A stretch of 64,000 nucleotides of DNA from assembly GCA_026214975.1 (NCBI GenBank), contig CM047808.1:61158583-61222582 (forward strand), given 5' to 3'. Positions 59,869 through 64,000 of the stretch are shown here, in pieces. Position numbers and translations under genes: made by a program. Source of the DNA: Gentiana macrophylla. Lineage: Eukaryota > Streptophyta > Magnoliopsida > Gentianales > Gentianaceae. Positions within the stretch are counted from its first letter, which is position 1; the number at the start of each line of letters is the position of its first letter. The notes below the pieces were generated by a model, which searched no databases, was not told where the DNA came from, and saw only the letters and a program-made list of their open reading frames with translations.

Positions 59869-61341
59869 GTAATCCTGTCAGTCATCTCTTCCCCTGTGGT
59901 GTAGGAGGAAAATTCCACTAGAACTGCTTGAGGTAAGCTGTTACAAAAAGTCCTAAACAATAGTCATTGGCTAATCCCTAACTTCACTATCTAAACAATT
60001 GTAGAATAGGTAGAATTGATGCTCTTCAATTGCTTGAACACTAGTCCTTGAAGGGTTACGTATGCCTCTTCACCAGCTACCACCACAAACACAGTCTACC
60101 CGACTGCTTGTAACAACTGTCCTTGGCAAAACCTTCCCGGTTTGCTTCACAGTCTAAACCTTTGATGTAGAATCAAAGTTGGGCTGAGAATCAGTAAATT
60201 GATTCTTGTTTGTGGTTCGTCAAAGTGTCTGAATCTGGATAAATTCTGTGTAGCTTGAACACTTGAAAAAATTCTTGATATGATCTTGTTATAGCGCAGA
60301 GATGATAGCAATTCGAATAACTAAGACTAGTGCACAAAAATGCTTGTTCATCTTAAAAATTCTTCTTTTTGTTCTTGGTGCAAGGTCCTCTATTTATAGT
60401 GTTAGGTCCAACGTTCATCTTGCTTGAATTCGAATTGTATCAACGTCTATCTTGTAACGGCTATATTTTCTGACCGTTCTGATGTGTCTGTATTTCATCC
60501 AATAATATTGTTTCCTTTAAAACATTCGACTGTACTATCAGTTTGTTGGATGGCTGACATATAAAACTGAGTTTACTGATCAGTTTTATACTGTGTTCAT
60601 TAGTTGTCAGTTTTATGACTGACTTGGAACATTAACTGAGATTTTACTCTTCTTCAAATATCAGTACTCCATTTTTCATCTGATTATAATTGACTTAATC
60701 AGAGTACACCATAAACAATTATCTTCTAAGAATTCATTGTCCTTATGATTATTAGGTCTTCATACAAGATCCATAAAGTCAGTTCAGGTCACCACAAACT
60801 TGCCTGAAGTCTAACTTTATAGTCTCGACTTGTAATCTTTATAACTGAGTTTGAACTCTCAGTTCTTCAATCTTCTATAACTGAGTCTGTGACCCTCACT
60901 TCTTCATCAACTGAGTTTGAACCCTCAATTCTTCAATCTTCATAACCGAGTCTCAGGACCCTCGATTCTTTATCAACCGAGTTTGAACCCTCGGGTTCTT
61001 CAATCTTTTTAGATAAGCCAACCGAGTTTGTGTCCTCAAATGAACTTATCTTCTTTAGTTTCATATTGGTGTATTACGAGTCAGGTTTGTTTATCTTAAT
61101 GATTCCCAGTTTTCTAAATGACTTCCAGTTTTCAGTTTCACGACACACTAACTATTACGATTAGCTTGTCTGATGTAACCTATACAAATATCGACTCTAG
61201 TAAAACCTATACATTCAATTCTAGACATCTTTTAGCTTTTCACTATAACAAATAGCTTGACAGACTTCATCAATGAGGTTAAGATAATATTCTGAGTAAA
61301 TATGATGAATTATCATCAAAACATAAATTTTATTTCTAACA
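59869..61341 (-). repeat. SIRE-like 3' LTR, truncated
   Basis: Shares GGTGTAATCCTGTCA...CTCTTCCCCTGTG, the ACTGAGT/CTCAGTT repeat zone (60840-61030) and the CATCAAAACATAAATTTTATT end with the copies at 5668-13246 and 18243-19979. Its terminal CA reads TTTCTAACA rather than TTCCAACA, so it is an older or different subfamily. Confidence 0.75.
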
Positions 61342-61458
61342 ATTTCCCTCTTTTTGATGATGCCAAAAATCTCCCTAAAAGAAAAGCTTAAAGATCAAAA
61401 CAATGTAAAACAACAGTAAAATGAAAACTGAAAAGCTGGATTTCATTAGAATACATAA

Positions 61459-63998
61459 AAGCGGAATAGTTACACTTTGTTCAAATAAATTTGACTAAAG
61501 ACTAAGCTCCTTTCTGTGCTTTTTTGTTTAACTGAGATATACTTCATCTCTTTGTCATGTAGACGAAAATCATTATCTAGTTTTGAGTCTTCCTTAGAAA
61601 AGGTCTTGTTATAGTCTACTTGACTTCCTTCTTTCCATTTTCTCCATAGAATTAACTTTGGTAAAGCTGATTCATTCAAGTAGTAATTTTCAAATTCAGC
61701 TACATCGGCTTACATTTGTTCAGCTTTGTCTTTAATCTTCAGTTTGTCTTCAATCTTCTTGATCTTCTTATATTGTGCCATTTTCTGATTGTAGAGTTCA
61801 TCAGATAAAAAGTAGTTCAAGGATTTTTCAATAGTCTTATCCATGTACTTGGCTTTGATAGGATTATGATCTTTGACAAACTTTAACCACAGATCCTTTG
61901 TAACAGTAGCTCTCCGATCTTCCGGTTGACTATATTTCTCAATGAGCTGCTCGTCAGTTAACTCTTTCTTTAAGAACATTGGATCTGATTTATATCTTTC
62001 CAATTCGTCTTCGAGTTGCTTCTTTTCTTTGAGTAATTTCAGCTTTTCTTCTTCAGCTTCACCCTTTTTGGAATCATACAATTGATCTACCAAAGCATGG
62101 GTTGCTTTTTGATCGGCTGAGATACGTTGCTGAGAAGCAAGTACTTTTTTTGAGCTGATTCTCTAACCCGTAGATGTGCTGATTCATATGCCAGTGAGCC
62201 TGAGCATGTGTTTCCCTATCTACTGCGGTAGAGTCATCAAGTTTCTGTTTAAGTGACAAAATTCTGAGGCAGAACTTGAACTTGACATATGGATCATTTC
62301 TTGTCTTGCAAGAACTGAGATATCTGTTTTAGTTCTATAATCTAGATATCCAGAGATATTTGATAGAAGGCCATTGCATGCATCCTTTTGGCTGAGCACA
62401 ATCTTCAAGTTCTCATGAACTTTGGCCAATTCCACCTTTGTCAGGATATATGAAGGATCATATGTTGCTTCTGTTTGAGCTTTAGACTGAGCGATATCTT
62501 CAATGATCATAAGTTGTTGATTATTAATTCCATCAGCTGCTTGCTGATTATCAGTAGTCTGATTTCCAACTGGCAAATCTTCTTGCTGAGTTACAGTTTG
62601 CGTGGCTAGAGGTTGAGGTTGAGTGTCTGTCTGCAAAACTATAGTCATATCAGCTTCTTTCCTTGAATTATCATCTTCACCATCATCCTTCTTCTTTGAA
62701 ATAACTTCGGGAATCGATGATGTGGCTGATTCTCTTTGTTGAGCTAGTTAAGTGAATCTATTGAAGCAATTTGCAAGAAACTCTGTCATAGGAAACAGAG
62801 TATATAGGTCTCTAATTTCCAATTCCTTCAAGAGTAACTTTTCTTCAGATTGTAAGATAGCATCACGAGAATCTTCTGGTTTGAGTTTCATTTTCATTAG
62901 CTTGATAATTCAGTCAGCTTCAAAAACTGAGACTGATTGCTAATCTGATTGGTTTTGTAACTGAGAAGTATAATCAACAGTGATATTTTCTTTTGTAACT
63001 TCAGTTGTCAGTTGTTGTTGCTCCCCCTCAGTTGGTACTTTCTTACTTGAAGTTCCTGGGTACAAACATTTTACAACTGATCTTTCTTTTGCTGTGCCAG
63101 CTTTCCGCTTGATTCCTTTGTATTCGACTTCTTGCGCCGAGACACGATTTCTGTCACGGCCAGGTTGGGAAGTTGTTCTTACTGCTGCGATTTTCTCCGT
63201 AGCTGTAGTTTGTCTTGCTTTCTTCCTTGCCTTGAGTTTCTCCAAATAAAACTGAATGATTCCACTAAGTGTTTTCTTCAGTCGGAATCTGCCAATAGTT
63301 GCTTGTCCTTCAGCTTGAGCTCTTTGTACACTTTCTAATTCAGATAAGTGTTGCTTCTTTATCTGATTGAAGATATAACCGGTTCAATTGAATTCTATTT
63401 CGTCCCAAATTATGTTCATCAGATAAACATTGTCATCAGATAATGTACTAATTCCTTTGGATTTTCCAATAACATGTTTGCTGAGCCATCTGTTGAGATA
63501 TCCAAACTCTGGCTTGAGTTTATCAACATGAATACCAACTTCTACTGGTTCCTTAGATAAAGTAATTTGATTAAGAAAGGCGTCCCTTTTCAATGGTAAG
63601 GAAGTCAAATCTATTGATGTCACAGGTGAATTTGTGAAATAGTGACTTCATGACTCGTTCATTGATAATAATATGATCTCCACGAACTATAGTGATTAGG
63701 GAATCTCTTACCAAACACATATTCTCCCAGAACTGCAAAATCCTTCCACATCATGTTTTTCGTTGAAAGTAACCTCCAGAATGTTTCTTAATCCTGGTTG
63801 TTTTTGGATCTTCTCACAGATATAACTCGCAAACAGAGTGTTGTTGCACATAGTTTCATAAATTTCAAATGTATACATATCTAACTCTGTGATCAATCTT
63901 CCTTCTTGTGATTTGTTTGAGGTGTTCAGTTTTGGGTGTGAAAAAAAATTGAACTTTGAGATGAAAGGATTATGAAAAATCTGATTTTTTGTTTTCAA
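61459..63998 (-). pseudogene. Decayed coiled-coil ORF of the SIRE-like element
   Basis: Six minus-strand open stretches (63998-63708, 63623-63384, 63245-62940, 62648-62220, 62093-61710, 61679-61470) look like one long protein broken by stops and small indels. The N-terminal part (LDMYTFEIYETMCNNTLF, then GYLNRWLSKHVIGKSKGIS, VYLMNIIWDEIEFN) resembles plant 'putative plant transposon protein' domains in general layout; a Lys/Arg-rich basic segment, a Gln-rich segment and a strongly charged coiled coil (EEEKLKLLKEKKQLEDELERYK) follow. In SIRE elements the region here has been called env-like; I see no convincing signal peptide or membrane segment in this copy. Function unknown. Confidence 0.5.
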
Positions 63999-64000
63999 GA

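Larger units (their letters stand above)
59869..64000 (-). mobile_element. SIRE-like Copia element, 3' end
   Basis: Minus-strand element continuing off the right edge. Its 3' LTR (61341 to about 59869) ends truncated: the outer ~360 bp present in the copy at 5668 are missing, and unrelated DNA adjoins at about 59869. The polypurine tract GGCATCATCAAAAAGAGGGAAAT (minus, 61364-61342) abuts the LTR start TGTTAGAAAT. A decayed ORF region lies next to it. The arrangement (extra coiled-coil ORF between pol and 3' LTR) fits SIRE-type elements. Confidence 0.75.

Noticed and set aside
1..64000. Integrated viral sequence (for example pararetrovirus)
   Set aside because: All reverse transcriptases seen belong to LTR retrotransposons with integrase, LTRs and target duplications; no movement or coat protein motif was seen.

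Overview
This is nuclear DNA of a flowering plant, probably a eudicot. The evidence is a ten-exon plant-type ABCB transporter gene with GT-AG introns, a Stowaway-like MITE, and about 55 kb of nested plant LTR retrotransposons (Athila, Tat/Retand, SIRE-like and other Copia). I see no tRNA, rRNA, CRISPR or prokaryotic feature.

Layout, left to right. 1-5310: 3' part of a decayed Athila element (+), with RT/RNase H, integrase, noncoding module, polypurine tract and 3' LTR. It sits inside a minus-strand SIRE-like Copia element whose primer site (5655-5665) and 5' LTR (5668-13246) follow. That LTR is split by a non-coding Athila-derived LARD (6598-12364, GTGAT target duplication). From 13247 to about 52917 lies the host of all this, a Tat/Retand-type Ty3/gypsy element (+): pol, a 76-bp tandem repeat array, and a multi-exon gene on the opposite strand between pol and the 3' LTR. 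The antisense gene was itself hit by a SIRE-like solo LTR (AAGGC duplication) and by a second minus-strand Copia element (CATAY duplication).

A 13.07-kb block running from the Tat pol gene into that Copia element is present twice in direct tandem (13861-26927 and 26928-45293). The junction has 4-bp microhomology. Only the second copy carries a further complete 5.3-kb Copia element (32591-37889, TGATT duplication). Differences between the two blocks, and between the LTRs of the young Copia, cluster at CAG/CTG trinucleotides and are not simple transitions. This looks like a systematic base-calling problem at CHG-methylated DNA and means many apparent frameshifts should be distrusted.

52918-59868 is the only ordinary genic part: a minus-strand full-length ABCB transporter (53521-58354), a MITE upstream of it, and AT-rich intergenic DNA. 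59869-64000 is the 3' end of another minus-strand SIRE-like element with a decayed coiled-coil ORF next to its 3' LTR.

The least explained signals are (i) an array of hairpins with a conserved loop and differing but still complementary stems in the LARD (9080-9582, with a second set in its LTRs), (ii) the spliced antisense gene of the Tat element, and (iii) the CAG/CTG-centred discrepancies.
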